Positions 1 to 11,639 of a stretch of 64,000 nucleotides of DNA are shown here, piece after piece (positions within the stretch are counted from its first letter, which is position 1; each line of letters starts with the position of its first letter). Location: positions 1-64,000 of the forward strand of contig JAGYXB010000810.1 of the NCBI GenBank assembly GCA_022495005.1, in the 5' to 3' direction. Origin of the DNA: Rhyacophila brunnea. Taxonomy: Eukaryota > Arthropoda > Insecta > Trichoptera > Rhyacophilidae. Under the pieces are notes generated by a model. The model saw nothing but the letters and a program-made list of their open reading frames with translations, ran no database searches and was not told the DNA's origin. The position numbers and the translations under genes are program-made.

Positions 1-572
1 CTGGTGAGCTTGGAATCCGCATGGGTGTGGCGGGCTCTGCGTTCAACCAGCTTGGAGTCGCATGGAGATCAAGGCTGTATTCTGTGAGGACCAAATGTCG
101 TTTGTTTAACGCGTGCGTGCTAGCTGTGCTCCTGTATGGCTGTGAGACATGGCATCTTACTAAGCTTCAAGAGTCTCGGTTTTTGAGCTTTGAGAATCGA
201 TGTCTCCGCCGAATCTTAGGGGTACATTGGTACGACCGCGTTACAAACACCCGAGTTCGTGAGCAGACACAACAGCCTTCGGTCATTGAAGTTATCACAA
301 AGAGACGATTTACGTGGCTGGGACACGTATTCCGGATGCCGCCAAAGAGTGCGGCACTTCGTACTCTTGTGGCACAGCCTCAAAGGTTCCGTCGCCGTGG
401 CCGGCCTTCCCTCACCTTGCAGCGGTGCTACAAAAGCGACATACGTGCTGCAGGTCTGACATGGCGGGAGGCGCAGGAGTTGGCGATGGACCGAGGGAAG
501 TGGCGCCAACTTGTGCTTGCCCTATGGCCCAATGTTGGGACGTGACAGGGTGAAAGAAGAAGAAGAAGACGG
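1..572 (+). mobile_element. LINE 3' end, (GAA)n-tailed RTE-like family, copy 1
   Basis: This is the 3' end of a non-LTR retrotransposon whose 5' part lies beyond the window start. An open frame enters at base 3 and stops near 545, followed directly by a short (GAA)n tail at about 555-571. Related copies lie at 11165-11612, 28714-29129 and 45325-45893. All end in GAA-rich tails, the mark of target-primed reverse transcription for this family. Assignment to the RTE-like/DUF6451-type group rests on the C-terminal motifs; the exact clade is uncertain. Confidence 0.85.
3..545 (+). CDS. LINE reverse transcriptase C-terminal region, partial
   Basis: The frame is open for about 180 codons, with no stop before 545. 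Going downstream it carries the LLYGCETW box, a leucine-rich FENRCLRRILG segment, WYDRVTNTRVRE, WLGHVFRMP, a basic RRRGRP stretch, and a final WREAQELAMDRGKWRQLV block. These are the usual landmarks of the region after the RT palm/thumb in RTE-like LINEs. The palm with its catalytic aspartates would be upstream of the window. It has no start of its own: the ATG at 21 is internal, because the homologous frame at 45325 continues upstream of the equivalent site. This copy is the least decayed of its family here and may be young. Confidence 0.8.
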   Translation, partial: GELGIRMGVAGSAFNQLGVAWRSRLYSVRTKCRLFNACVLAVLLYGCETWHLTKLQESRFLSFENRCLRRILGVHWYDRVTNTRVREQTQQPSVIEVITKRRFTWLGHVFRMPPKSAALRTLVAQPQRFRRRGRPSLTLQRCYKSDIRAAGLTWREAQELAMDRGKWRQLVLALWPNVGT

Positions 573-657
573 CTTCAGATTGGTACATTTAAAAATACAC
601 CTGAGAACTTCATAAACCCGCGAGTGGCATATTTGAATAAATTTTAAATTAGGTATG

Positions 658-905
658 CACGTGTCATTGCTGTTCACCAAGAACGTGACGTCCAAGGACA
701 GCGGAAGAAAACTAGACATCGCAAAACCGACAAAAAAATAAACTCCTGTTAAAACTTTTATAGTACGTACATTTTTTGTTTCCAACCAGTGAGGTTATTT
801 TTTTAATGGAAACATATTTCCGTTATTACTAAGTTTATGTAGATATTTCTATATATACCAAATGATTCTCCTCGATTTGCCGCCCTTTGGGCAACTGCCG
901 CCCCC
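658..905 (-). mobile_element. hAT MITE family i, truncated copy
   Basis: Reversed, this segment matches the interior of the MITEs at 22289-22635, 32491-32847, 43012-44060 and 60914-61339. Shared blocks include the stretch around the reversed gtcgggttcgcgatgtctag and the ggcggcagtt-type block. Neither terminal inverted repeat is complete, so no target duplication can be read. It is a decayed non-autonomous element. Confidence 0.7.
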
Positions 906-1159
906 AATTTTCCCCAGATTTGGGTACAATTATATTTCATAATATGTTGGTATTTTTGTAGACATTTTCCATCCGCGATAGAATACAAAAAATGATAAAC
1001 AAGACATGTATCAAAATATTTTAAACGTTCTCATATATAATACTTTTAACCCATATTAGACCCTAAGAACATCATATTACTATAGTACCTACTCCACATG
1101 TTGGCCACTTGTTCAAAATTAATAGGTCTATTTTGACTTCAACCACACATTGATATAAT

Positions 1160-1234
1160 ATGTATTTTCCAGACCCAAGATTCGATCCCAGGACACATCA
1201 TAAGGTGACGCATTACCCGCTCGGCCATCTCATA
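1160..1234 (-). repeat. tRNA-like SINE head, degenerate
   Basis: On the minus strand the segment has a box A-like gatggccgagcgggtaatgc and a box B-like gggatcgaatcttgg with tRNA-like spacing. The sequence after it resembles the SINEs at 11877 and 46785 (gggtct followed by a tacacatatt-like run). No acceptor stem pairs cleanly, so I call it a SINE relic and not a tRNA gene. Confidence 0.5.
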
Positions 1235-3027
1235 TAAATATTTTAAAACAATTTTATATACCTAATATATTTTTTTCATGAAGGTACGGGTGCACCTACA
1301 TGTGTATTTTAGTCCTGTGAGTATACGAATACATTTTTCCATATTACTTTCTTTTGGCTTGACAATATTGATATAATATTATAATTCCATTAAATAAAAA
1401 TTAACATATTATATTATTATGTTAAATTAAAAAAATAAATTACACGACTTTATGTAATTAATATTCTATTTTTTGTTAGTAAAATCTAAAAGGTATACTT
1501 TTCCGGTTAATAAATCTCAAAATTTCACTAATTAACCATACTTTGGGATCGTATTTATGTAAAAACAAATAAACACGTAAAGGCGAACAATTTATATAAT
1601 TCCATTATCGGTTATAACAGATACCTACTTTATGTTTTAATTTTATCCAAAGAACGAGGCCTAAGGGCAAGTTTTAATTGGATTTTGGGTGAATTACCTT
1701 CTTAGCTTCCCGCTTTGGTTGGAAGGGTGGTTTTATTTTCATTACCTGCGGAAAGTTTTTTTTTTTTACAGAATAATCTAAAGTCATTTTTGCACAGGTG
1801 CGTTTGACTGATTGTGTTGACATTAGTCGATGGCATTGATATGTGATGGTAATAGATCGGTGATCTTTTTTTTATTTGTCGAGACCTAATTAGTTGTTTA
1901 ATTTATTATATTACATTATGAAAATCAACATTAGTCTCAGGCGCTTTGGCAAACAGACGGGACCGTCTTCGCTACCCAGAGTTGTTTCCTAACATTAGTT
2001 TGGTGTCAAAAGTGGGATTTCACATCTTCTTCAATCACGTTTTTCTTGGTCTTCTGTTTTCAATTCTACACCTTCAGAATGAAGTGGAGCGTCCACAGCA
2101 TCCAGATGATGTATTCAATATTAGCAATGGCATGTCTACATGAAATCATTCATTTGTTTTGATTTGTATTTATTGTCCACTTTACGTTGATGATCTGAAA
2201 TTATAATATTATAAATGCTATTGGTTGTTATTTACTTTGTTCCAACTATATCCGTTGTTAGTTTGATATCAGATTGGTTGCTCGTGTGTGTGTGTATGAC
2301 ATACGTTCGGTTAGATATGCATAATACAAGAGCTGTTGATGTTTTATATCGTTTATATTATGGCGCACATTAACTTGTTTGTTATTATACGACAAATAAC
2401 ATGGTGTTAAATTATTATATTATATCACTAAGGTTTAACTTGGTAATTCAGAGAAGGACTGGAGCGTCCTTGTAACCTATACACAAGAACGAGGTTTCTA
2501 GACAACTGCCAGATTCTTATATCCGCTTCACCATTGACTACGCCCCAAACATGAGCATAGACAATGGTGTGGCAGTTGGAGAGTTGGTTAAAACCTCTAC
2601 AATATTGATGATTTAGTAGAGAAATCTAACTCTCCACATATAATTTTCATATTAGTCTTAGAACAAGATTTTGTGTGATTATTTTACTTAGTCTGACTCA
2701 GAATTAAGACCTGAATGAGTAGGCCATCAATAACCCTCTTCATGGATTAGCTCCAACTCTCAGCGACACGTACAGCCTATGTCAGCCGTTCTTAAATTGC
2801 TCAATTTGGGGAACGCTCTTCTCATTCTCTCCGATCTTTAATCTGAATCAAAATTAAACATGGCTGAACCCGGGGAAGGTATACCAAGAAGACTTTGTGA
2901 CGAATCTGCAGTTCCCTGGAATCCTTAGTTAATTTTGCCATCTACGAGACTTTTAACATCCGCCTTCCTGATTCATATTAATTTAAGTGGAATTAGTATT
3001 AGATATTGTGTTTTATTTAAATTAGGT
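1235..3027. other. AT-rich stretch with nothing recognised
   Basis: No protein frame, terminal inverted repeat or tRNA-like box was recognised. The one frame over 60 codons (1946-2143) has no familiar motif and no supporting context. Short homopolymer runs and ATATTAT-type simple sequence are frequent. Confidence 0.5.
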
Positions 3028-3545
3028 AATAATAATTACAAGATAAAAACAACTTTTTATATACCACGTTTTTAAATTTTCTGTTCAATCAGCTTCTAAT
3101 CATAAACTTGACAATTCTATGTATTAATAATTAAGGACAAATAAGGCAATTGTCAACAAATCATTTTTTGCTATTTTGCAAAAAACAAACAAACAAATAT
3201 AGAATACTGAAATGTCATTTTGATTTCCATAGTAACGCACGTATATATTAATAATTTAGTTGCTAGGACCACTCCCTTAGCAACCAGTAATAGTGGATTG
3301 GATTACGGATTTCTTCCGAAATAACTTTTTATACAAAACAGAATTAACTGAAAATGAATTCAATTCTACTTAAAAATGGCTAAAAGTATTAAAAGAATGC
3401 ATTGGCATCGTGTTATGATATATTCTAAAAGTTTCAAATGTCTAGCTAGTTGGGAAGTCAGTTAAAAATCGATTGCAAGATTTGTACCAGATAAACAACC
3501 ACCGGACAAATAAGAATGCGAGCTAATAAAAACGTTGTAAAATGG
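3028..3545. repeat. Palindromic repeat R, copy 1
   Basis: This ~515-bp repeat is found again at 30992-33156, where it is split by two other transposons, and as a ~60-bp end at 56920-56985 in reverse. The copies agree closely, for example through gacaattctatgtattaat and gattggattacggatttctt. The ends carry short inverted motifs (accacgttttt on the left, aaaaacgtggt or its variant on the right). It has no coding capacity and behaves as a non-autonomous DNA element. The superfamily is unknown. Confidence 0.75.
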
Positions 3546-4227
3546 TAGGATGTGTGGCTGAGGTTGCACGAGAGGTCTGAATTTCAGATTGAAAGTGGAT
3601 ATGCACGACGAATCGAACAAAACTAGAGTCCATCAGTAACTGTGGCACCATATTATGATAATGCTGGTAATACTTTACTGGATACTAAATAAACAATGAA
3701 TCCGTAGAAAATACACAATGATTAAAATCAGTAGATTAATGACTAACTCACGTCATAATAAAGAGTTTTATGAGTGTACCAGCTATCGTGTTCATCTTTA
3801 ATGAACGATATATCGTAATGAAAATAAATGGTGTAGATTACAGCAGAAAAAGGTGCGCGAAAAATCCAAAATCAGAGCAGAGGTGAAATATTACAGTTAA
3901 TAAAGTTTTTGAAGGATTGGCGGTAAAAAATCTAAACAAGTCAGCATGATTGATCGGCTCTGACTGAAAAAATATATCTACGCACATAACTCTTCGCGCA
4001 GAAACTGTATCTAGGTTGATTTTAATCCATTTATTATTACACAGAGGTGTTATCTTATTCTCTTTCAAGGAAGTAATCTTGCTCGTTAAATTCATAACGT
4101 TTTCTGTAATATTTTGTTTTTCATTATAAGATTTTTTTAAAAAAAGGTACATGCTTTTGAAAAATATTAGAAAAAAATCACAGAAAAAAAGTTGTACTGA
4201 GTGGGATTATTTAGTATCTTTCCCTAT
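3546..4227. other. Unassigned stretch
   Basis: Nothing recognised. A 104-codon minus-strand frame (3838-4152) is lysine/asparagine-rich as expected of AT-rich noise, and shows no motif. Confidence 0.5.
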
Positions 4228-5135
4228 ATGGTTGACTCAGCAGTGACGAAGGGTGGAGGTAGGCTGTTAAGATCCGACATAAATAGTGCATACTAAATTT
4301 TATCAGTCATACGTCTTTGTTTTTATTGAACTAAGATTACAACTTACAGATGGTGTGGTTAGTTTTTAAAAATCAATTATGCCCTGCATAAACCAAACCA
4401 CACTAGTTTTGGTATGCTTGGGGCGATCCGACAATAATAGTGCATACTTTTTCATACATATTTATTTCTTTTCGTTGAATTAAGAATGCATCAGGTTGAC
4501 TGCATTGGCGAAGGGTGGAGGTAGACTGTTAAGATCCGACATAAATAGTGCACATTAAATTTTATCAGTCATACCTCTTTGTTTTTATTAAACTAAGGTT
4601 TCAACTTACAGATGGTGTTGGATATTTTTTTATAAATCAATTAAACCCTGCATAAACCAAACCATACTAGTTTTGGTATGCTTGGGGTGATCCGACAAAA
4701 TAGTGCATACTTTTTCATACATATTTATTTCTTTTCGTTGAATTAAGAATGCATCAGGTTGACTGCTGTGGCGAAGGGTGGAGGTAGGCTGTTAAGATCC
4801 GACATAAATAGTGCATCCTTTTTTATACATATTTATTTCTTGTCGTTAAATAATTAAGAAAGCATATTACACAATATGGTGTTTGCTTTGCTTATACCTA
4901 ACTATAATATATAAAAATATTCTTCTATATATAGAATTTCTAAAATTATATACGGTTTAATCATTAATGGCATACCTTTTTACGATTAAATTGAATTTTG
5001 AAACACCATCTGTAAATAATAAATTATTGTGGTTTTGGTTCAATGAAAACAAATACGTATGACTGACAGAGCTTAGTGTGCACTATTTATGTCAGATCTT
5101 AACAGCCTGCCTCCACCCTTCGCTATTGAGGTTGA
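4228..5135. repeat. 262-bp tandem repeat closed by an inverted end
   Basis: The motif cgaagggtggaggtaggctg begins at 4247, 4509 and 4772, giving a 262-263 bp period over three units, the last partial. Each is followed by ctgttaagatccgacataaa or a close variant and a run ending in agatggtg. At 5000-5130 the same motifs return inverted (caccatctgt, then cactatttatgtcag, then ctccacccttcgc). The array thus looks like a terminal-inverted-repeat element whose left half has been triplicated. Each unit also repeats the tccgacaataatagtgcata-type motif internally. A related right end lies at 18330-18515. Confidence 0.8.
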
Positions 5136-5349
5136 GTGATCTTATCATTTATACGACCGATTCAACTATGTGTCATTTGGACTAGTTCTAACAATTAAAT
5201 TGGTACGTTATGAAGTAAACTAGGTTTGTAATTAATCAAAACAATGCTATTATTTACTTAGATAATATATGGTATTTACTGTCAACCAAAATCCATTAAT
5301 AATACGCTTGTACATACGAATAATCAGAGATTAAATTATTATTTATCAT

Positions 5350-6360
5350 AAAAACCAGAATTGAAATCGCAAGAAGTGCCTACCTTTATCGTATTGGGAC
5401 GCCTTCTTAGCAATCGAGACCTTAACCTAGGTAGGTCTGAGACTGCGTATGGTTCGTTGTTATGTTCTCTCAGTCCATTTCAGTTAGGGATTGCAATACC
5501 CAATGAAAATTTCAATACTGGTTTTTCGGTATTTCTTATTAAATACCGGTATTTCTTAAACATTAAATAACGGAAGTATGTGCTTATCAATAAATAGCTA
5601 TTAAAATCTTTTAAAAATATTATTTTATAGCAAAAATCTACATACCTACATTTATTATGTTGACATTTAAAAATATGTATTGATCATAATTATAGTAGAA
5701 CTAGTGATTTTTTAGAAATAATTTGAATATATTGATAATTTTAACTAAAGCCCTCAAAAGTTCATCAAGTGCAAATAAGTCCGGCTGCAGGAAAAGCTTC
5801 TTAAATTCAACGCTTGTACAGTCATCAATAATTATAGAATAATTGAACATTTTTCTCACGGATGTTTAATATTTCGAAATAATAATATTATGATAATTCA
5901 TCGCAACAATTACTTATATAAATATATCTGATGAAATTTGTTTCATTATTTTTTTTACCTCTGTTGGATTCACTCAATATATTTGCATTTTAGCAGCACA
6001 TAACTTAAAATTAATTTTCAAAAACGTAAACGAGCGTGCTTTCTTAATACTGAAAATTCCGGTATTTTGGATTTTAAAACCGGTTTTTCGGTATTGATAA
6101 ATACGGGAATACCGGTTTTGAAATACCGGTATTGCAATCCCTAATTTCAATGGTATGGACACTAAGCCAAGAGATGTCACGGGGAGTTGAGGCTTTCGAG
6201 ATGTGACTGTTTAGATATATCCAAAAAAAAAAAATTGGGCTGATTGGGTGACAAATTTTTACATTCTCAAATGAATGGGAAAAGACCGAGATGTTTTGTA
6301 TTGTATTAATATCAGAAAACTACAGTACCTTGGCCATATTATGAGAGGCACTACAGCATT
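5350..6360 (+). mobile_element. RTE-like LINE fragment, interrupted
   Basis: Two arms read as the region after the RT palm of an RTE-like LINE. The left arm (to 5484) gives RRLLSNRDLNLG-like sequence. The right arm (from 6144) continues with the aagccaagagatgtcacgg block and ends near a LGHIMRG-like stretch at ~6332-6355. The same sequence is continuous at 33290-33560, which shows that 5485-6143 is a later insertion. Frameshifts are present and the copy is dead. Confidence 0.75.
5485..6143. mobile_element. hAT MITE family iii with 8-bp target duplication
   Basis: The 659-bp element starts TAGGGATTGCAATACC and ends with its reverse complement. The flanks are atttcagt (5477-5484) and atttcaat (6144-6151), an 8-bp duplication with one mismatch, as expected for hAT. 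The interior repeats ccggtattt motifs near both ends. No transposase is present. A partial right end of the same family is at about 33715-33800. Confidence 0.85.
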
Positions 6361-7329
6361 TTACAACCTCATGATGTTTATTTCAAACTGAAATGTTCCA
6401 GCGGTGTGCGACTGTCCGTTCGATAAAATGTGTTTTGTGAATATCAATAAAGTCGCATCGACACGTGTTTAGATGTGCGAAGCGGTTTAGAGAACACACA
6501 ACAGTACCTTACCGTGTCATATTCATCGCATACGTCACCAATGACCCTTTTTTGCGGTCAGTGGTAATTTTATTAATGAAACAAGAATAATTATATTGGT
6601 ATTTCTTATTTGTTAAGATCTGCAGTAAATGGCCTGGCAAGAAAGTCATTTGTTACTTGTCTTGGACAACCGGACAACCATTATGAGATTTAAGAACACG
6701 GCCTCTACTCGAACAATAGAATGTATTTTGTTTGTGATATACAGTGATACTTAACTGACACAAAACGAAAAGTGTTATTTTAACCTTTTTATGAGATTCA
6801 GCGTCTACTTAGTGGTAAATTATATTAATTAGTTAAATGGGCTATAACATATTATGTACATAATATTATTGTTTTTACGACACGTGTTTCGCTTACATGG
6901 TAAGATATTTCATGTATGGATTCCGAAATTTACGGTTACATGCAAAATTGTAGGTACATATTTAGTTTGCTGTAGCAGTAGACAATATGAATATGTTTTC
7001 TACGTTTTGCAAAAAAAGAATGTGGTCAAATTCGGTCTGCATTGCCATCTATGAGACTTTAAAAAAAATGTGTGTATACAATAATAAATAAATCCATTTT
7101 GCAGTAAACAGTAGTATATAGTATATTAGTCTATGGTAAACAGTCATCCACCAAACAACATGGCCGCTGTTGTGAAACTGAGATGTCAAACGCTATCATT
7201 TTTTGCATTTTATTATAATACCTGGCTGGTTATTGTCACCCCACTTACATAAATTCATTATAATTATTGTTTTATAAGTTACAGTGGAAATATAAGGCTA
7301 AGATAAGCTGAATTGAATAATAAAAAAGG
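6361..7329. other. Unassigned stretch
   Basis: No recognised feature. The 66-codon frame at 6854-7054 has no motif. Confidence 0.45.
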
Positions 7330-7360
7330 GTTTTTTAGGATGTGTCACTTTCAGCCTTCA

Positions 7361-8458
7361 CTAAACTGATTATTGCAAAAATTATGTTCCCACTTTTATG
7401 GTGCATAATCAGTTGCTTAACTGATTATTGCGAAATGTGATTCACGTTTTTCATTTTATTTGGTGCTTAACTGGTAGTTGCAAAATGATTTATTGAAATA
7501 TTTGGTTGATACATAAATATTGCCTTAACAACAAAAATATTGTTTTTAACAATTTATTAGTGTATCATAAGGAATTTGTCTATAAAAATAATTTTATTTA
7601 TATGTAAATGGGGATTATTGGTGGTAATATATTTTTTACCTTATTTCCAAGATGAAAAGAGGCAAACTCATGGTTGCTATGGCAAGAAATTAAATGACTT
7701 GATGACTGAATTATTGAAGATACCGTTCTTAGTTTTGGAGGCACATCAAATTATAATAATACATTACATAGAAAAACTATCAGCAGAAAAATAACTGATC
7801 TAAAAAAAATACTAAGCTTTGTACTCAAAGATGCCAAACCCTTTTACCAATTTCTCAATAATGACGGTGCTGATTATACTGACGACGTAGAAGGGTTTGG
7901 ATTATCTTTGGATTTTGAAATCGAATAGAATTCATATTTTGACACTAATTTTAAGTTTTATTCATAACATTTACATTTATTTTTACTGCTTCCTTTTTTA
8001 TTATTACTCGTACTGTGGTAATATTTTATTTAGAATAGTACTTTTTAGTAGTTTATTCAGTTATTCGTACCATATTGTAATAAACACATAATTTTATAAT
8101 AAATATTCTATATTCATATTGGTTTTTTAATAAGCAAAACCAAATTCGTAAATAATTGATATGTTAATGGAAAATCAGTTAAGTCACACTTTTGGTGCAT
8201 AGTGGAATACTGCAAAACAAATATATATTTTTTTTTGCAACGATAACAATTTTTCAATAACCATTTACCCAATATATTATAAACAACGGATCATATTATT
8301 AAAAAAGTCTTTATACAATCATAAGATACGTGTTCAAGTAATAATTTACAAAAAAAAAATATAACTCTATTCATTATCTTGACTAAATGGTGTACATCTT
8401 AACTTCAAATGCTTATAACTCAAAACTCCATTTTGGTGGATAACTGGTTACTGCATAA
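7361..8458. repeat. Dispersed ~24-bp motif array
   Basis: A degenerate motif of the form ggtgcataactggttattgc recurs at 7361-7380, 7400-7435, 7462-7485, 8194-8217 and 8435-8458, each ending in a tgcaaaa-like run. The copies surround the frame at 7710-7928. Motif arrays like this occur in subterminal regions of DNA transposons, where they bind transposase. That role is inferred, and no terminal inverted repeats were found. Confidence 0.45.
7710..7928 (+). CDS. Unrecognised 72-codon open frame, possible exon or transposon remnant
   Basis: After a stop at 7707-7709 the frame runs IIEDTVLSFGG through RKITDLKKILSFVLKDAKPF to an acidic end DDVEGFGLSLDFEIE and a TAG at 7926-7928. The amino-acid composition is less AT-driven than in neighbouring random frames, which is why I list it. 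There is no ATG near its start, so it would have to be the tail of something longer, either a final exon or a decayed transposase. I do not recognise the family. Confidence 0.25.
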   Translation: MIEDTVLSFGGTSNYNNTLHRKTISRKITDLKKILSFVLKDAKPFYQFLNNDGADYTDDVEGFGLSLDFEIE

Positions 8459-8659
8459 CACCGTCCAGTTTATGTTCATCGTCAGCTACTGTATTGGAAA
8501 TTAGGTAAGGGTTTTTACAAACAATATACAAAATTTGTTTGTTTTTTTATACTTAAATACTTTTTTACTATTTAGTAGGTAATAAGGTTTTTATTTACCA
8601 TGCCCGATCCTAATAAAATCATATCATGGGCATGCACAATATGGTGTTATATAAGCGAG

Positions 8660-8790
8660 AAATCATTGTCAATGTGCATTTACAATTGGTGGTACCTGAA
8701 GATGCCAAAAGGCGAAACCCGGGTCACAAAAAACGACTCAAATGGAATACCTAGTACAACACATAAATCCATTAGAATTTAATATCTTGC
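8660..8790 (+). repeat. Repeat shared with 44310-44445, ribozyme-like hairpin
   Basis: About 130 bp matches 44310-44445, including aaatccattagaa and a ggcgaaac block. The core at 8696-8718 reads CTGAAGATG, a short GCC/GGC hairpin, then GAAAC. That order recalls a degenerate hammerhead core as carried by Penelope-like pLTRs. The function is inferred. Confidence 0.45.
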
Positions 8791-9065
8791 GATTCAAAGA
8801 GGCATTCGCGCTACTTTTACAGCTGATCGGGCGGGTACACAAGGTTTATTTCGGGTCCGGACTGTGGATTACTGTGTTTACCCGGAAAAATGTGGTAGAA
8901 GAGGTGAGTGTGGAAGTCAGTCGCTCCTTCTAGATTTTTTAACCCCAGCCCCTTAAGTCACCTTAAATATCAATTAAAAAATATTGTGGGTATTTTTTCA
9001 AAATAATTGATCCACAAACCATTTTTCTATGTGCGCGCCTGGCGCCTGCAGATGATAGTCTCAAG

Positions 9066-9761
9066 TAGAGATGGGAAAACTGGTCGATTTTGAAGAATAC
9101 GTATACTTACTACCAGTATAAAAAAATACTTAGTATATAAACTTGTTCCAATTCCATTCGAATACTATATAGATTGTTTGGCGTGCGTATACGTCAAAAG
9201 TTTCATACTCAACTGAAACTAAAACCAACTCCATAATATTAGTATTTTAAAATACGTATCGTCTCAGGGAACTCAGACTGTGTATCGGTTTCAATATAAT
9301 CGCTAAAAATACTCTGAGCTCCGCTTCTCGAAAAGTCCCATTTATTATAAAATTTTAAATTTACGAGTTGTTTTTCTGTTAGGTTACAATATTATTGTTA
9401 ATAAAAATGAATAACAGTGATTTTTTAATTTTAAACATGTTTTGAGTGGTATATAACAAGCGTAAGCCTATGCGTCATCTCACCACTGTGCTGCGACACA
9501 AAATTTATGACCAATTATTATTCATACATTAAATTAACTACTGACTAATAAATTAAAATATACATATAATTCAAGTGCTATTTTGTTAATGTCAAAAGTG
9601 TTGAAAGTCTAACAACTGGCGAGTGCACAGAACAGCGACTCTCGATTCTATCATCACACGTTTTTTGGAATAAGTTTATTGGGCCACAAATACTTAGTAT
9701 GGGTAGTTTCATCCGAAACTTGAGTACACAAACTGGTGATAGTATTTCCAACTCACCTCTA
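9066..9761. mobile_element. hAT MITE family iv with perfect 8-bp target duplication
   Basis: The 696-bp element starts tagagatggg and ends cacctcta, its imperfect reverse complement. It is bounded on both sides by gtctcaag (9058-9065 and 9762-9769). The 8-bp duplication and TAGAG-type ends indicate hAT. It has no transposase, and I saw no other copy in the window. Confidence 0.8.
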
Positions 9762-9769
9762 GTCTCAAG

Positions 9770-11164
9770 GTAGGTGTATCGTCTGTAATTTTCTACAAAC
9801 ACGTATCTCAAATTCACAACTTTTCAGGAGAGGCAAATAACAACATTATTCTCTCAGTTTTTAATTTAAAAATAAAATTTCTTCTATAAAATATCCATTT
9901 AGTGTTACACAAATTTGCATGAAAAAATGTTGTTTCTTCAATTTATCGCACTCTACTTTCGACCGATCAGTCATATTGTCGAAGATACGAGAATGCGTTG
10001 CAACTTTACTGTGAATATTACTGCAGCAAACACGTATCTTGACTTACGAGAAAGAGCTTCAATACAATAATTATTATCTGTCGGAGTTCAGTATTCTGTA
10101 TACTTACAAACACGTAACTCAAGATACGAGTTTTTAATATTTATAAAAGTCTTTTATTGTGATGCGAGTTATTGTTATTGCTTAAATATATTATGTTGTA
10201 ATGTAAAGTATGTGTTGAGATACGTGTTAGTGGAATATGTGCGTATTAAAATTCTGAATTCATTACATCAAACAACTCAAAACTGACAAAAATTGAGATA
10301 CCTGTTTGTATAAAATTAGCGACGGTATGCTCCCAAACATGGATGTCGCAATTTTCATTATCTTGGAAGTTTCCAATCGAATGACATCATCCTTTCGATA
10401 ACGTCTTCTGGAGATAGGTGGAAACTAACTAGAATTTATTATTATATTGAAGATTTTCCAGGATAATAATTATATAATTAACAAAAGCCTTGCCGTTCTT
10501 CATCACTGCCAATCATGTATGCACAAAAGGTCGGACCTTAGCAAAGGAAGTAAAAGCGATACTGAGAAGGACCAATAAAGGAGCGGTTTTAAGGATCACA
10601 ACATAAATAGTCAGGGGTGTTAAAGGACCTTTAGTTTGTTTGTAAGTAATCGCAATTATTTCGTAGCCGTCGTCTAACCGCTCAAAGACGAAAGGTAGAC
10701 GGGTTTTTCGAGGGGTGTAGTTCAATCTAATTGAATAATCAGTATATTATATCTATAAGTATTTTTTTTCGAAGAGTTTATCATTTTTTAACAATACTAA
10801 AGACATAGCTGCACACTTGAGTGATATAATTACGCGTTTTTATGCATGTACCTACATTTTCGTGCGAAAAAAAATCCGTCTTTGTTGCACGATCGTATAC
10901 ATAGAACACCCACATTGCACCCTTCTCATGCACGCTGCAATTAATCGCTTAGTCACGTAGGTAAGTATATGCATTTCGCGCACACGCTTTATAACCAATA
11001 CCAACAAAACTAACATAAAATACACCGGCGTTATCGAAATAGATATTGACTAATCCATATTGGTTTTTAAGTCGACGCGTTTATAATGTATGAATTTTTG
11101 TACCATAATGCTTATAATATAAAATATAGCATCATTGAGCGCATAGACAAGAATTTTGACAGGA
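9770..11164. other. Unassigned stretch with scattered gatacgtg-like words
   Basis: No coding region was recognised. The words cacgtatctcaa, cacgtatcttga, cacgtaactcaag and gagatacgtg recur between 9800 and 10230 on both strands. They may be the remains of a diverged repeat, but no boundary can be given. Confidence 0.4.
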
Positions 11165-11612
11165 GCCCAGGGTATGCAGTGGTATAACTTTAGTAGTAAT
11201 GAGGCGGTAAGAGAACGGATCTGGAAGGCCGCTAAATACAATCTACAGAGTGTAAGTATACGGTGGATGCTGGTTTGACCTGGAACGAAGCAAGAAGACT
11301 GGCGAGCGACAGGGATTCTTGGAGGCGCCGCGTGGTGTCCATATGCTCCAGCTAAGGGGCGGATATGGCCAAAGAAGAAAAAGAAGAGAACGGATCTAGT
11401 ACCTTCTTATCACGTGGACCTAGCTCGACCACGTACTGCAGATGTCTCGAGAATTTCAACCCGGATTGACTGTCCTTCAAGTTAATCAGATTCCGGTGTC
11501 CTGTACCTACGAGATGCTGATATGGCTTGAGAAGAAGCAAAAAGACTGGTGAGTGATAGAGATTCTTGGAGGCATCAAGTGGTATCCATATGGTCCAACT
11601 AAGGGGCAGACA
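11165..11612 (+). mobile_element. LINE 3' fragment (GAA family), outer copy
   Basis: The two arms, 11165-11222 and 11384-11612, align in order to the copy at 45540-45865. The left arm includes the agagaacggatct block. The right arm includes the cgtggacctagctcg and gattcttggaggca blocks. Both are heavily mutated with no usable frame. They are separated by a younger copy of the same family. Confidence 0.65.
11223..11383 (+). mobile_element. LINE 3' end (GAA family), inserted in a sibling copy
   Basis: This 161-bp, strongly 5'-truncated LINE begins ctggaaggccgctaaatac and ends ggatatggccaaagaagaa. The 14-bp aagagaacggatct occurs at 11209-11222 and again at 11384-11397, overlapping the tail by a few bases. 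That is a target duplication. It shows one family member inserting into another. Confidence 0.75.
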
Positions 11613-11639
11613 AAAGCAGACGATAAAAATATATTTAAC

